From Heterodera schachtii (Eukaryota > Nematoda > Chromadorea > Rhabditida > Heteroderidae), in NCBI GenBank assembly GCA_023374025.1, contig SIJG01000008.1:2884557-2948556 (forward strand): 64,000 nucleotides of DNA, given 5' to 3'. The position numbers were made by a program, and so were the translations under genes. This document shows, one piece after another, positions 11,701 to 22,444 of this stretch (its first letter is position 1; every line of letters begins with the position of its first letter). Below the pieces are notes generated by a model, which did no database searches, was not told the origin of the DNA, and saw only the letters and a program-made list of their open reading frames with translations.

Positions 11701-13291
11701 GCAAATTATTGGTTAATTGTGAGAGTTTTCTTTTTTAAATTAGTGCTGATTTCTCTGATCACGAAATTTTTTCCATGAATTCAAAATTGTAAAATTTTAA
11801 TTTTAGGCACGAATTCTGTATGCATATCCCAGTTAATGCCCTAAAGTAAATTCTTTTTAAGATTCGTCCATACTGTCATTATCACTGAAAAAACATACGA
11901 CACTGTCGACTGGTTCTATGCGGTTCCTTCGTGTGATTTGCAAGTAGGCCGCTGTGCTTTGATCAAAAATTACCGCGGCATCAATGTGATCATTTTTCGC
12001 TACCCACTGGGATCTGAAGAGCGTATCAGAAATGCGCAGAAGTGGTTGAATCAAAAGGAGATGCATATCAGATGGAGCATTAGGTAAAGTAGATTCGGCG
12101 ATGCCGATAGGCGCGTGACCGGAAAATGCATAAGTGGAAAATGCGTCAGTAGAAAATGCGTCAGTGATACAAATATTTTAATATTAAGTTTTGTAGAATT
12201 GATATTGTAACACAGAAGTATGTATAATTCTATAAGAATATGGCTCTGAATTACGAACCCCAACCCGTATTCGAACAAAAAATCGAAAGTCAAAATTTTC
12301 AAAATTAGTTTTTTCTTCAAAATTGGTTTAAATACAAGGAAAAAAACTGAAATCCATCAATCCTTCAATAAGAGAGCATATATTCCGTTTTTAAACCAAA
12401 AATGCAAAATTCGAAAGTTTGGACTTTTGACTTTTTGTTCGAATTCGCGTCCGGGGTTCAGATAGGCCGAAATGGATTCCTATTCGTGGTCAGGGACCTC
12501 GAAAACCTAAGAACTTGGTTTTTTATGGCAATAAAACTTTCACTGACGCATTTTCTACTGACGCTTTTTCCACTGACGCATTTTCCGGGCGCCGATAGAC
12601 GCCGTCAGGGAAAAAATGGAATTTTTGTGTAACTTAGTAACAGATTTTGAGAGGGCAAATTACAAGGATGAACTTTGCCATTCAAGGACGAATCCTAACC
12701 ATGGATTAATCAAATAAAACTCTCGCTTTTCAAGGGGAAAATGGTCCTACATCTTTTCTGGTTTCTTTTATTATGTTTTTTATTTTTTTACATGTTGAAA
12801 AACGAAAAATGTTCAACTAATAGGTACCGCTTTAGCCAATTTTTGAAAATAGCGCCCAAAAGCTCTCCTCTAATCGATGGTAGTGTGAAGTTTTTAGGTA
12901 TTTGAAAATACCCTTTTAACTGCAATTTTTCCATATTTCACAATTTAGCACTTGGTTTGCGTATGGAGCCGAAAAATTGCCATCTATTTTCGAAAAAATA
13001 CAAGCCGGCCTGCCAGAAGGACTCATTAGCCCGCGGCTTTTTTACAACGCCTTGTTTTTGCACACGCGCAACTTTTGGGCGCATGAGTGCGTGATTCCCG
13101 TTGGCATCTCGTCCATTCCAATCGGTTCAATGGAACCCGTGCAATTCGTTGAGTTTTACTTTACTGATCCGCAGCCCTGGTTTGTCAACTTCCGTTACCG
13201 CATCTATTTGGTTCTATGGTTGTTCTTAGTTTTAAAATTATGGAAAATAATTTTCTTGCAGAAGTTCGTTTATGCCGGTCGATTGGCTTAA
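8793..13291 (+). CDS. Secreted protein of unknown family, 562 residues, 13 exons (gene S)
   Basis: Exons: 8793-8853, 8999-9165, 9378-9512, 9581-9721, 9919-10057, 10126-10194, 10452-10533, 10687-10792, 11007-11141, 11526-11665, 11862-12083, 12949-13210 and 13262-13291. All introns are GT-AG and the phases agree throughout, giving 1689 coding bases. The first exon is a signal peptide (MKKLVICLLLSLSATTISA), so the product is probably secreted. Residues about 20-400 are largely helical in character (for example TKKMVEAFGQFTAATVDLAVAM). The last 120 or so residues contain many aromatic residues, including the stretches YDTVDWFYAVPSCD, RNFWAHECVIPVG and FTDPQPWFVNFRYRIY, and look beta-rich. I do not recognise the family. 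A helical bundle with a beta tail is seen in several secreted nematode families and in some membrane-active proteins, but that comparison is only by shape. Intron 11 carries an inverted-repeat element. Confidence 0.85.
12110..12600. repeat. Inverted-repeat element in intron 11 of gene S
   Basis: The left arm (about 12118-12165) repeats GAAAATGCGTCAGT. The right arm (about 12535-12590) repeats the complement ACTGACGCATTTTC. The GC-rich words ATGCCGATAGGCGC and GCGCCGATAGACGCC flank the two ends, resembling the hairpin core seen across the window. No clear target duplication was found. Confidence 0.6.
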
Positions 13292-13299
13292 TTCGTCGA

Positions 13300-13760
13300 C
13301 ATTGTGAAATGAAACATGGAAAGATGTCATGTTTTTAGTTAAAATATAAAATAGTTATATTTACGTTACAAACTTTCGAATTTTAGTTTATTTAAATCGA
13401 TAAATTTAATTTAGCAAATTTTTGGGTTTTGTTTTATTTATAATTTTTAATGATTAATTTCCATAACCGTATGAGGTTCACAAATTTATTTTAAATTATT
13501 TCAAATTAAACGATTCCACATGCAAAATTTTATGAATCGGTAACTTGCGGGACAAAATAATTTTGTTTGACTGATTATCCCAAAAATTCAATGTCGGCTA
13601 AAGTGGAAATGTGGAAGACGATTATTGAATATTTCACATATATACTTCCATTGTTAAAGTATGCATACTTCGATATTAACTGAAGGCCTTTAAATTGTTT
13701 AATGCGAATCACTATTAATTTAAAACAACAATTTTATTTTCAAAATTGTGGGTTGGAATG
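13300..13760. other. 3' flank of gene S, shared with two other places
   Basis: The stretch about 13283-13430 (TTAATTCGTCGACATTGTG onward, TCGATAAATT) recurs at about 34295-34415, and in part at 53805-53880, the latter two at the left edges of the K-gene array units. It therefore marks an older duplication that took gene-S flanking DNA into the array. No gene is seen here. Confidence 0.55.
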
Positions 13761-14345
13761 GTTTTAGTGACCTTTTTTGCGTGGCCACCGCCAAATCCAC
13801 GCTTGCAGCCGTAAATTGACCAAAAGTATCGACCATCTTTTTGGTGTCGGCATAATCACGGAAAATTTTAGGGAAAAAGCTTAATGATGAGCGGGATGAA
13901 TTTCGTCAGAACACTAACTTTGTTAATCCGGGCGACTGTTGAAAAAATGGTTTAACGCCAAAAAAGCAATCATTCCCTAATAAAGCGGATGTCCTCGCAT
14001 AGCTCAGTGGTAGAGCTGCCTAAAACTATAACATATCGTTTGTTAAAAATATATTTCGAGACATTCTGTTCTTACAATTTCCAGCAAAAAAATGCAATTC
14101 AAATTTATGTGAATTTTAAATTTAATTTAAAAAACGCATACAATTCGCTGAAACGTTTCTCGACGATAATAACAACCAAAAAAAAAACTACAAATTTTTA
14201 ATATAAAAAATCAAATTAATGATTAGCCATCGGTTTACCTGATGATGTTAAAAAAGAATTTGGATGGTCCCATCAATGTTTATTTTCCATATTTTGAAGG
14301 CAAAAGCCATGGTTATGGACTTTTGAGATAACATTTCTGCTGCTG
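13760..14345 (-). pseudogene. Inverted partial copy of the 5' end of gene S
   Basis: On the minus strand, about 13858-13768 reads DYADTKKMVDTFGQF followed by TAASVDLAVAT, a close match to exon 2 of gene S. Further along, 14345-14240 matches in reverse the gene-S upstream region at about 8640-8745 (GTTATCTCAAAAG, CATGGCTTTTG, TTGATGGGACCATC). The copy has no exons 3-13 and its signal-peptide exon was not found, so it is a relic. Confidence 0.75.
13991..14020 (+). tRNA. 5' tRNA half (truncated)
   Basis: TCCTCGCAT is followed by a good D-arm, AGCTCAGTGGTAGAGCT, including an A-box consensus (TAGCTCAGTGG). After GCC the sequence departs into AT-rich DNA with no anticodon or T arm. It is a fragment, not a working tRNA. 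It lies inside the inverted copy of gene S. Confidence 0.5.
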
Positions 14346-15403
14346 TTCGGAATGCACAAAACAAATGAAGGTTTACTCTAAAATTAAAAAAAATAAAATT
14401 GACAATTTATGATAAGACGGTCAATTAAAATCAAATTTTCCAAAATTGATTTTGTTTCAATAATTTTCAAATGGTTAAAATTTATTAAAATAAAATTAAA
14501 AACAAAATCGAAAAAGAAGGAAAAAATGGGAATATAAAAATATTTAAAAATCAAAATTGCTTCGAATGACGAATAAATATTGCATGGATTTATTTATTCA
14601 TTTGGCAAATTTTTTTTCGATTCATTTTTCAAATATAAAATGCATAATAGGGATGGAGTTGCTAGGCTTCTGCAGGAATGGGAATACAAAAAATTTCTTT
14701 CTCAAATATGAAAACGCGAAATTTTGGCCGGGCAATTCACCACCTTAATTATCGCTCTTTCAATATTAGTCATGGATTTTTCAAGCACAAATTTGTCCAA
14801 ATTGCGGGAACTCAGACGAATTCTGGCCAAAAAGTTCGGAAATTCAAGAACCCTGACTTAATTTCTCGGAACTATCTGTCCAACCCCTTTCGTCCGCGTA
14901 TGAATAATACCAAACGCGGAACGGGCCAACTCCGTCTGGCCAACTCCTTCTGAGACTTAAAAAAATAAAGACACAAAAACTTCGAAAATTCTGCCTTTTT
15001 TTTGCAGTTTTCATGCGACAATTTTTTGTGAGCTGCTTAATCATTTAGAAATAGCTTAGAAAATCTTATACACATTTAATGCTTTTTGAATTATACAAAG
15101 TTTGTTAAGTTTGGTTAACAAAGAAAAAAAGTCATAGCTTTTTGAACATTGCTGGACGGAATCTGTTTCTTTGAGTACTTTTGGCAAAGTCTTATATCCC
15201 ATGTCGATGAAATTAATCGATGGATAATTACATTTAAAGTCGAAGTTAATGAAATTATATTAACAAATTAAATTATATTTTTAAACTAAATTTTTACGCT
15301 TATTACACCTAATAATAAAAAATTTGTGATACATATAAATTTTTTGAAAGGATCCATTGGCGAAATTACAACCACCTAAAATAAAAAAATATTTCGTTTT
15401 TAC
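14346..15403. other. AT-rich spacer
   Basis: No gene is supported. The frames at 14557-14953 have poor coding character and no splice or family support. A few motifs recur elsewhere but nothing delimitable was found. Confidence 0.4.
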
Positions 15404-15601
15404 TAGAGTTGCACGGGACCGGGACCGGGACCGGGTCGGGAAATCCCGGTTTTTTCAGGTCCCGGTCCCGATCCCGGTCCCGGTTTTTGAAAAAATGGAA
15501 ATCCCGGTCCCGGTTCTGCCAGTCCCGGTCCCGGCGGGACTAAATAAGCACTGGTAAGAATGAGGGTCTGGGTGAGAAAAGAGAAGGGAACTGGTGAGAA
15601 G

Positions 15602-16716
15602 TAGAGGTGTGCCGTGACTGAAAAAACCCGTGAACCGTGAATCGTGACCGTGACCGTGAATTGACCCCGTGAATCGTGACCGTGACCGTGATCCAAAAAA
15701 CCCGTGAAATTCACGGTAACCGTGACCGTGAATTTTTTGAGTTTATTTTTTTTTCTGTCGGCTAATTTTTTTGCTTTTCACAACGTCATTTTTCTGGTAT
15801 GATTTTACAAAAAAAAATTGGGAAAATGGGGTCCATGGGGAGCCGATAGACGCTGCCAGAAAATTTTTTTTTTGAAAATTTGAGTCTTATTTATGCACAC
15901 ATTTTGTCCAAAAAGGACCAAATTTTGCGAATTTGAGCCAATTTTATGAAATAATAAGTTTTTGGGGCCCGGCGGTGCCGATAGGCGCCGCCGGAGGTAA
16001 AATTGAAAATTTGAGTGAAATTTGTTAACCTTGCTAACAGATTTTATCCCTAAAATCAGCAAATTTTGCAATTTTAATCGGTCTAAAAAGTCAAAAAGGT
16101 ACAATTTATAGGTGCGCTTGCATTTTTCAAGTAAAAAAATCGGGTACTGAGTGTCCATTAGCAAGCGCGCTCATAATTTGCATTTTTCGCATAATTGTGA
16201 CGTTCTAAATTGAATCCGATCATTTTTAAATGGTTTTGAGTTTTGGAAATATGCGAAATACTTACCCAATTTTTAAGAAAAATTGTGTTTTAGTTGGACA
16301 ATATTTGAAATTTTTTTGGGATTTATTAACTGCTTTTGCCCAAAATAACCTAATTTCGAGCGAGTTTTTTAAAGAGATTTAATTATTTTTAAATGGGGTC
16401 ATCCTTGAAACTTGACTTTTTATTTGTTTTCGCACAATATTGATAGTTGGCTTTGTTCAAAAAAAGTTTCAAGAATAGTGAGGGCCGGCGGTGCCGATAG
16501 GCGCCGCCGGGTAAATTTTTGAAAATTTTGCTCTGTTTCTTAGCAAATTTTGCCCAAAAAGACCAAATTCTCTAAAATTCTCAATTTTATCCAGTGTAAA
16601 TTTTTCACGGAATAACCGTGAATTGGTACCGTGAATCGTGACCGTGACCGTGAGTGAAATAACCCGTGAAATTCACGGTAACCGTGACCGTGACCGTGAA
16701 TCACGGCACACCTCTA
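15602..16716. mobile_element. hAT-like non-autonomous element built of CGTGAC repeats (nested)
   Basis: It starts TAGAGGTGTGCCGTGA and ends TCACGGCACACCTCTA, perfect inverts. Exact 8-bp duplication GTGAGAAG at 15594-15601 and 16717-16724. The arms are GTGACCGTGAA words. The interior holds three copies of the GC-rich hairpin module (near 15840, 15967 and 16488), with AACAGATTTT words between. It lies wholly within the element at 15404-17471, so it inserted later. Confidence 0.9.
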
Positions 16717-16784
16717 GTGAGAAGGAGAAATCTTTGAGAAAAAATAAATAAATTATTATTTTATTTATTGCCTTTTTTTCACAT

Positions 16785-16857
16785 CGTTGTGTGGTCTAGT
16801 GGCTAAACCTTCTGACTTTCATTATTTGTCGCTTGGGTTCAATTCCCACTTGAACAG
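16785..16857 (+). tRNA. tRNA-like sequence with pol III A and B boxes (probable pseudogene)
   Basis: A-box TGGTCTAGTGG at 16792-16802 and B-box GGTTCAATTCC at 16836-16846, with a T-stem TGGG...CCCA. The anticodon stem does not pair well and the acceptor stem is poor, so it is not a convincing functional tRNA. It sits in the interior of the outer element at 15404-17471. Confidence 0.35.
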
Positions 16858-19264
16858 AATATTTTTTATATTTCTTTACCATTTTTGTAATTGAAATTTT
16901 AATTAATAAATAAAATATTCCAAGTTTATTTTTATTTAATTTTTAAACAGGCTAAAAAATAACAAATTAACCAAATATTGGTCATTTTTTTACAAATTCT
17001 GTTAACATATTTCACTCAAAATTTCAAAATTTGCCCCCTCATCAATGTTCCCAAAAGTTTTTTAGAAAACAGCGCCACAAAAACATCGATTTAAAAGCAA
17101 AAAATTTAAGAAAAGAATTTTGGGACCCAGAAAATTCCAAGATCACCCCCTGAAATGAAAATTTTAAAAAACTTTCCAGAGAATAATAGAAAATTCTTCG
17201 ATTTCTTCCCCCAAAAGAAAATTAAAAAATCTTCTGGGCACATTTTTGAATTTAGGAAATTTTCGTAACAAAGTGCACTCAAATTTTCAAAATTTTTTTA
17301 AAAAATTTTTCTCTTGGGAAAATTCCCGGTTGGTCCCGGTCCCGGCTTTTCTTGCGGTCCCGGTCCCGGTCCCGGACGAAAATCGAGGTCCCGGTCCCGG
17401 TCCCGACTTTTCTAGTCCCGGTAAGTCCCGGTCCCGGTTTTTGTCAAAAATCCCGGTCCCGTGCAACTCTAATTTTTACAAAATTTCGTTTTTTTAAATT
17501 TTGGCCTAATGTTCTTTCGGCGCTTTAATTCAAATTCAATAGTTGTTAGGCGCTCCAATGTGTTGTGGCTTGCCAAAAGCATTTTATTGGCTTATATCTC
17601 AAACTTCCAAAATGAATAAGCTTATACAGAATTACACATGAATAAATTCACAGTTTAGCAGCAGAAAATCCCCCCCCCCTCTCCTATTTTAAAAATAATC
17701 TCAAAAAGGCAGTGCCATATAACAATTACTCAAATTCAGAAAATGTCGGACCACCCAGAAAAAGTGGTAAAACCAATGTAAGTGGTTGCCGTTTTCTTGA
17801 AATAAAGCCCTGCGACACACCGGTCCTCTCTAATGGAAAGCAATTGTAGTAATTACTTGAACCGGGAAGTCGTGCAGGATTTTGTCCGGCATTTTCAAAA
17901 TCTCATGCTCTCGTAATTACAAATACAAAATGACATGGTATTTGAAAAATTTTCAACGCCAAATCAAATTGTTACTACTGACACAGACCTTAACCGCTTT
18001 TGTGCCAAAATTGGTTACGGCATTTTGCCATTTTCATTATGGGTAGAATTGTTGCATTATCCACCCGTTTTCCTGTTTTAAACAAACACCTGCAAAAGGT
18101 CATAAGGGGCGGTTCTACTAAAGGGTAGGCCTTGGAAACAGGAAATTCTGGAGTCTGTTAAGGATTTCAAAATTTACAAAAAAAACCCAAAGGCTTTTAG
18201 CTTCATTTGCGGCGACATCTGGCTTTCGCTGTTCCATTTGCTGCCACCTGACAAAGTCGGACTTGAAATTGCGCTGCTCAGCTGCCGTTTTGACGCTTTG
18301 GTTGATGAGCACTTCAAAACGCGGCATTGGACATTGGGCATTATTGAAATTCGAAACAAGTTTCGGCGTTGCTATCGGGCTACCGGCAAAGCGGAAATGG
18401 AAATTTTAAATGCCGAAGGCAATGTGATCCCAATTCCGGACAGACCGTTGCCCAACAAAGTCGTCGGGTTCGGCATAATTTGCACAGAGTAAGTAATTGC
18501 GCATATATTCATAACGGATTCCTAACCCAAAAATTTCGGAAATCGGCACTCCGACAAAATCACTAATAGCTGTCATGATTAGTTGAGTTTCCTGCTTTTT
18601 CTTTTTATACGAGCAAAATGCATCTCTATTTTTTGGGTGTTTGCTTTTTGCAGTTACATTGATCAAAATGTGATGGCATTTTTGTGCCGATTTCGACATC
18701 TGTTGGCCTCTCATGCAACCAAAGTGAAAATTTGTGCAAGAAATGATTGTGCTTCGGAGTACATTGTGAACAACTTTTGCCCACTGCTCAGTGGTAACAT
18801 TTATGCATAATCATTACAATTTTTGGCAAATTTTTGCCGTCAATTCGCACAAAAATTATCTGACCCACGAATGCCAAAAGCAACAAAATGCGGCCCCTTA
18901 AAAAGCTCCTAAAGACGCAACCCGCAATTTCGGACCCTCTGGGAAACCCATCAAAAGCAATTTCCCAGTTGCGTAAAGCCATGGCGCAAGCCCTGTATTT
19001 AAACAGGTGAACAAAGTGCCAACGCGTCGGATGGCCATACGCCGCTGATCAAATGGTTGCTGCGCTCGTCGCCTTATGATAATGATGGCTTTGTTGTGCC
19101 ACCACCCAAAGTACTCATCTGGGCAATTCACCGATCGTGGGAATGGTCACCAAAAATTCAAGCAATCAAATCGGTAATTGTACTTGATAAGCAATAGAGA
19201 CCAAACAGGGATCGAAGAGATCCGACCGAATACCGGTCCCGTCAATAGTAGGGTTATACGGGTC

Positions 19265-19871
19265 CAGGGGTGGTATCGCCAAAACCTAAAAACCCGGCAA
19301 ACCAGTTGAAATACCCGGCAAAAAACCGGCAAAAATTTTCAAAAACCCGGCAATTTTTTTAGGTCAATTGTTCACTGTAAAAAAACAGGGCTCGCAAGTT
19401 TTTTTTCAAAATAAAACTAAGATTTTGACCCCAAAAATAAGATTTAAAAAAAAATGGATTTTTACCTTGTAAAAACAGTTAAAAGCATTATTGGCTTAAC
19501 AAAAATGCAATAAAAAAGAAAAATACACCTCTAAGAATCGAGCCGAAAACACGAAAATGAATTAAAATGTAATTTTTTTCAAATTAAAATTAATTCTATT
19601 ATTGCTTCTAAAAATGATCTATAATTCAAAACAGTAATTCAATTTTATGAAGATTAGGTAAATGAATAGAATAAACCTGAACAGTGAACGAAACTATATT
19701 TAGTTGTTAATTTTGGCGAAATGTTTAATTAAAATGAGTGTAAAACAGAAACCCGGCAAAAACCCAAAAACCCGGCAAAAAACCCGGCAATTTCAAAAAC
19801 CCGGCAAAAACCCGGCACGGACCCCAAAAACCCGGCAAATGCCGGGTTTCCAGGGTAAAAGGACACCCCTG
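19265..19871. mobile_element. hAT-like non-autonomous element built of AACCCGGCAAA repeats
   Basis: It starts CAGGGGTGGTATCGCC and ends GGACACCCCTG. Exact 8-bp duplication TACGGGTC at 19257-19264 and 19872-19879. The arms are CCCGGCAAAAA words; the middle is AT-rich with words shared by other elements. The flanking DNA itself looks like another broken element of GGTCCCG type (19195-19260 and 19880-19935), so this is a second nested case. No coding capacity. Confidence 0.85.
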
Positions 19872-20417
19872 TACGGGTCCGGGACCCGCCGACCGGTCTC
19901 AGACCCGGATTTTCAACAAAAGGCTGGTTTTTGAGATTACTAGGCTCAATTTGTACGGATTTTCATTAAAAAATGATAAAATATGTGTCAATAAAAAAAA
20001 TATAAATAATCATATTTTGTCGATAGGAAACCTTTAAGTATACAAAAAGAAAATCCAAAATATTTCAATTTCTTTAGAGGAACGAACCATAAAAAGAAGT
20101 CGAAAATAAAGGGGATTTGCCACTCGGCCATGTGCACATTGGCACTGTCATTTTTAAAGAATATATTAATTTTATTTTTTACTTTTTTTATTTTAATTCA
20201 ATTTTCATCACTAATTTTTCACTCAGACCCCCATTCTTACCAGTGCTTGTTTTTCCCGGTTGCCATACTGGGACCGGGACCTGAGATTTTCAAAATCCGG
20301 GACCTCGGAGGACCGGGAATTCCCGGCCCGGTCCCGCTCTACTCTACTTTTTTCTGCGAAATTTTTGTTCAAAAACCTAATTAATTACATTTCGGAATTT
20401 CTGTGTATATTTATTAT

Positions 20418-21061
20418 TAGGGATTCTTTTTTTATGTAAATACATATTTTTTCCTGGATTCTCCATAGCCTAATTAGTAAGAAAAACACTTTCTTTTTTG
20501 TGTTTGCGAACAAAAGTTGGGACTTTTATTTACATATTTTGGGATTTTTCTACATATTACATATGTACATATTTTTATACATATTTTGGACTTTTCGCCA
20601 TTTTTTCATACATATTTTGCAATTTTTGAGGATTTTTTAAGTAAATTTTTATTAAATGCCCCAAAAAATCCAAAATTTAGCAATTTTTCGTACATATTTT
20701 CATTTTTTTTTCATATTTTGAGAATTTATAGAAATTTCTTGTGAAATTTAGATTTTTTTTTTGAGAAATATACCTCTAAACAATCAGTTTTTTTTTTTTC
20801 AAAAACAGATACCAAAAATTAATTTTTAAAGTACTAAAATGTGATTCTAAGCCTATTTGGGTCATTTTTATTGCATTTTATGCCTATTTCACTTTTTACG
20901 AAGAATTTTTTTCCCAAAAAACAGCATTTAAAAAATTTTATTTACATATTTTACTACATATTTGGAGGTTTTAGTACATATTTCATACATATTTTAGCAT
21001 TTTTTATACATATTTTATTTACATATTTCGCGATTTTTCTTACATAAAAAAAGAATCCCTA
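20418..21061. mobile_element. hAT-like non-autonomous element built of TACATATTTT repeats
   Basis: It starts TAGGGATTCTTTTTTTATGT and ends ACATAAAAAAAGAATCCCTA. Exact 8-bp duplication TTTATTAT at 20410-20417 and 21062-21069. The interior consists of TTTACATATTTT words. A related copy in the opposite orientation lies at about 62087-62800. It lies between the displaced exons of the F2 pseudogene. Confidence 0.88.
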
Positions 21062-21399
21062 TTTATTATGTCTATGTTTCACAATTGTTTTTACACATTT
21101 TTTTACCATTTTTCTTACTTTTAATTTGCATTCCTAGTCATTTGTCAACGCTTCCTCTCGCGCCAGCTTCATCATTGTCATTGCATATGCTTTGGCAAAC
21201 CCAATTGAACCGTTTTGCTTGACCAACGAATTGACCGGCGAACAATTGACGCTGGAACGGTGTGAAACAAATAGTGTTAAGCCCTGACCCTCGGGGAGTG
21301 AAAAGTCGGGGATTGGGGTTGAACCCAGAGAAAATTTGTTGTAAAAATTCATTTAAAGATATTCTCGTGGAGTGCAAAAGGCGAGACGCACCGGGTCGC

Positions 21400-21960
21400 G
21401 TGGACTTAATCTAGAGATCGGATACGGACCGGACCCGTATACGGATCCGTAGTCCGTAATCCGTGTTTTTTTTGCCGATACGTATTTTTTACGGACTACG
21501 GATATCATGTCCGTAATCCTGGTCCGTATTTTCGAAAAATTCCGATCCCCAGGCGTAACCCTAACGTGAAACTTTGCAAAATCCGCCATCTCCACCACTT
21601 TTTCTAAAACTAATATTTCTGCGCGAAAATAACGCAATAAAATACATGAAAATCGACTTAAAACAACTTATTAGCGTAAATACAATTGAATTTTTTTTCC
21701 GCTGACCATTTTTCTCATTTTACCGCATATGCACTTTTTTGCGGCGCTTTTTTCAAAAAAAACTTAGAGTGAGGGAGGGGCGGGTCCGGCGGTGCCGATA
21801 GGCGCCGCCGGGGAATTTTTTTTTTGAAAATTTGAAGCAATTTGTTAACAGATTTTCATCAAAAAATGAACAATTTTTACGATTTTGAGTCAATTTAAAA
21901 AAAAAAAAAAAGTTTAGGGAGGCCAGCGATGCCGATAGGCGCCGCCGGGAAAAATTTTTT
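21400..21960. repeat. CGGACC-type repeat arm followed by two GC-hairpin modules
   Basis: About 21410-21550 is made of TACGGACCGGACC words, like the arms of other elements here, but I cannot find a partner end. The interior GC-rich hairpin module follows at about 21783-21812 and 21922-21952, with AACAGATTTTCATC between. It is probably a damaged element in the F2 pseudogene. Confidence 0.5.
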
Positions 21961-22444
21961 CAAAATTAGTAATTTTGGTAGCATTTATATCAGCGAAATA
22001 AATCATTAAGCACAAAAATTTGAAAAGTTTGGGGAAGCCTGAAAATAAAGGACAATCTTAGAAAAAAGGACATTTTTAATTTCTAAGACCCGGTAACCCC
22101 AAAAAAAGGACAAATCTTAGAAAAAAGGACACTTGGGAACTCTGCTCATAAGCATCAGGGATGGAATTCCGAGGCACCAAAAATCCGGAACTCGGAATTT
22201 TTCAAAACATTTTTAAATATTTAAAAGGCTAAATTTTAAAAATTTAACCATGTAAAAGGTAATTTCTAACTGTTTTAGTTTATTTCTATATTTATTTGAA
22301 ATTTTTTTTAATGATTTTCAAAATATTTTAAGTGCTTTTTCATTATTTTTGATTTTTTTTGGGACAGTTACACCCTTTTTTTTGCTGCGTGCTTTATCCA
22401 AAGAGAATTTGGGAAACTGTGGTGAAGGGTCCGGCGGTGCCGAT

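Larger units (their letters stand above)
15404..17471. mobile_element. hAT-like non-autonomous element built of GGGACC repeats (outer)
   Basis: It starts TAGAGTTGCACGGGACCGGG and ends with the exact complement, CCCGGTCCCGTGCAACTCTA. The flanks are GTTTTTAC (15396-15403) and ATTTTTAC (17472-17479), an 8-bp duplication with one mismatch. Both arms consist of degenerate GGGACC words facing inward. It is interrupted by the element at 15602-16716; without that insert and one target copy it is about 945 bp. There is no transposase. Proline/valine-rich frames across the arms are repeat artefacts. Confidence 0.85.

Noticed and set aside
15357..15714. Proline/valine- and glycine-rich frames on both strands
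   Set aside because: They translate GGGACC and CGTGAC minisatellite arms in several frames at once, which repeats do without coding.
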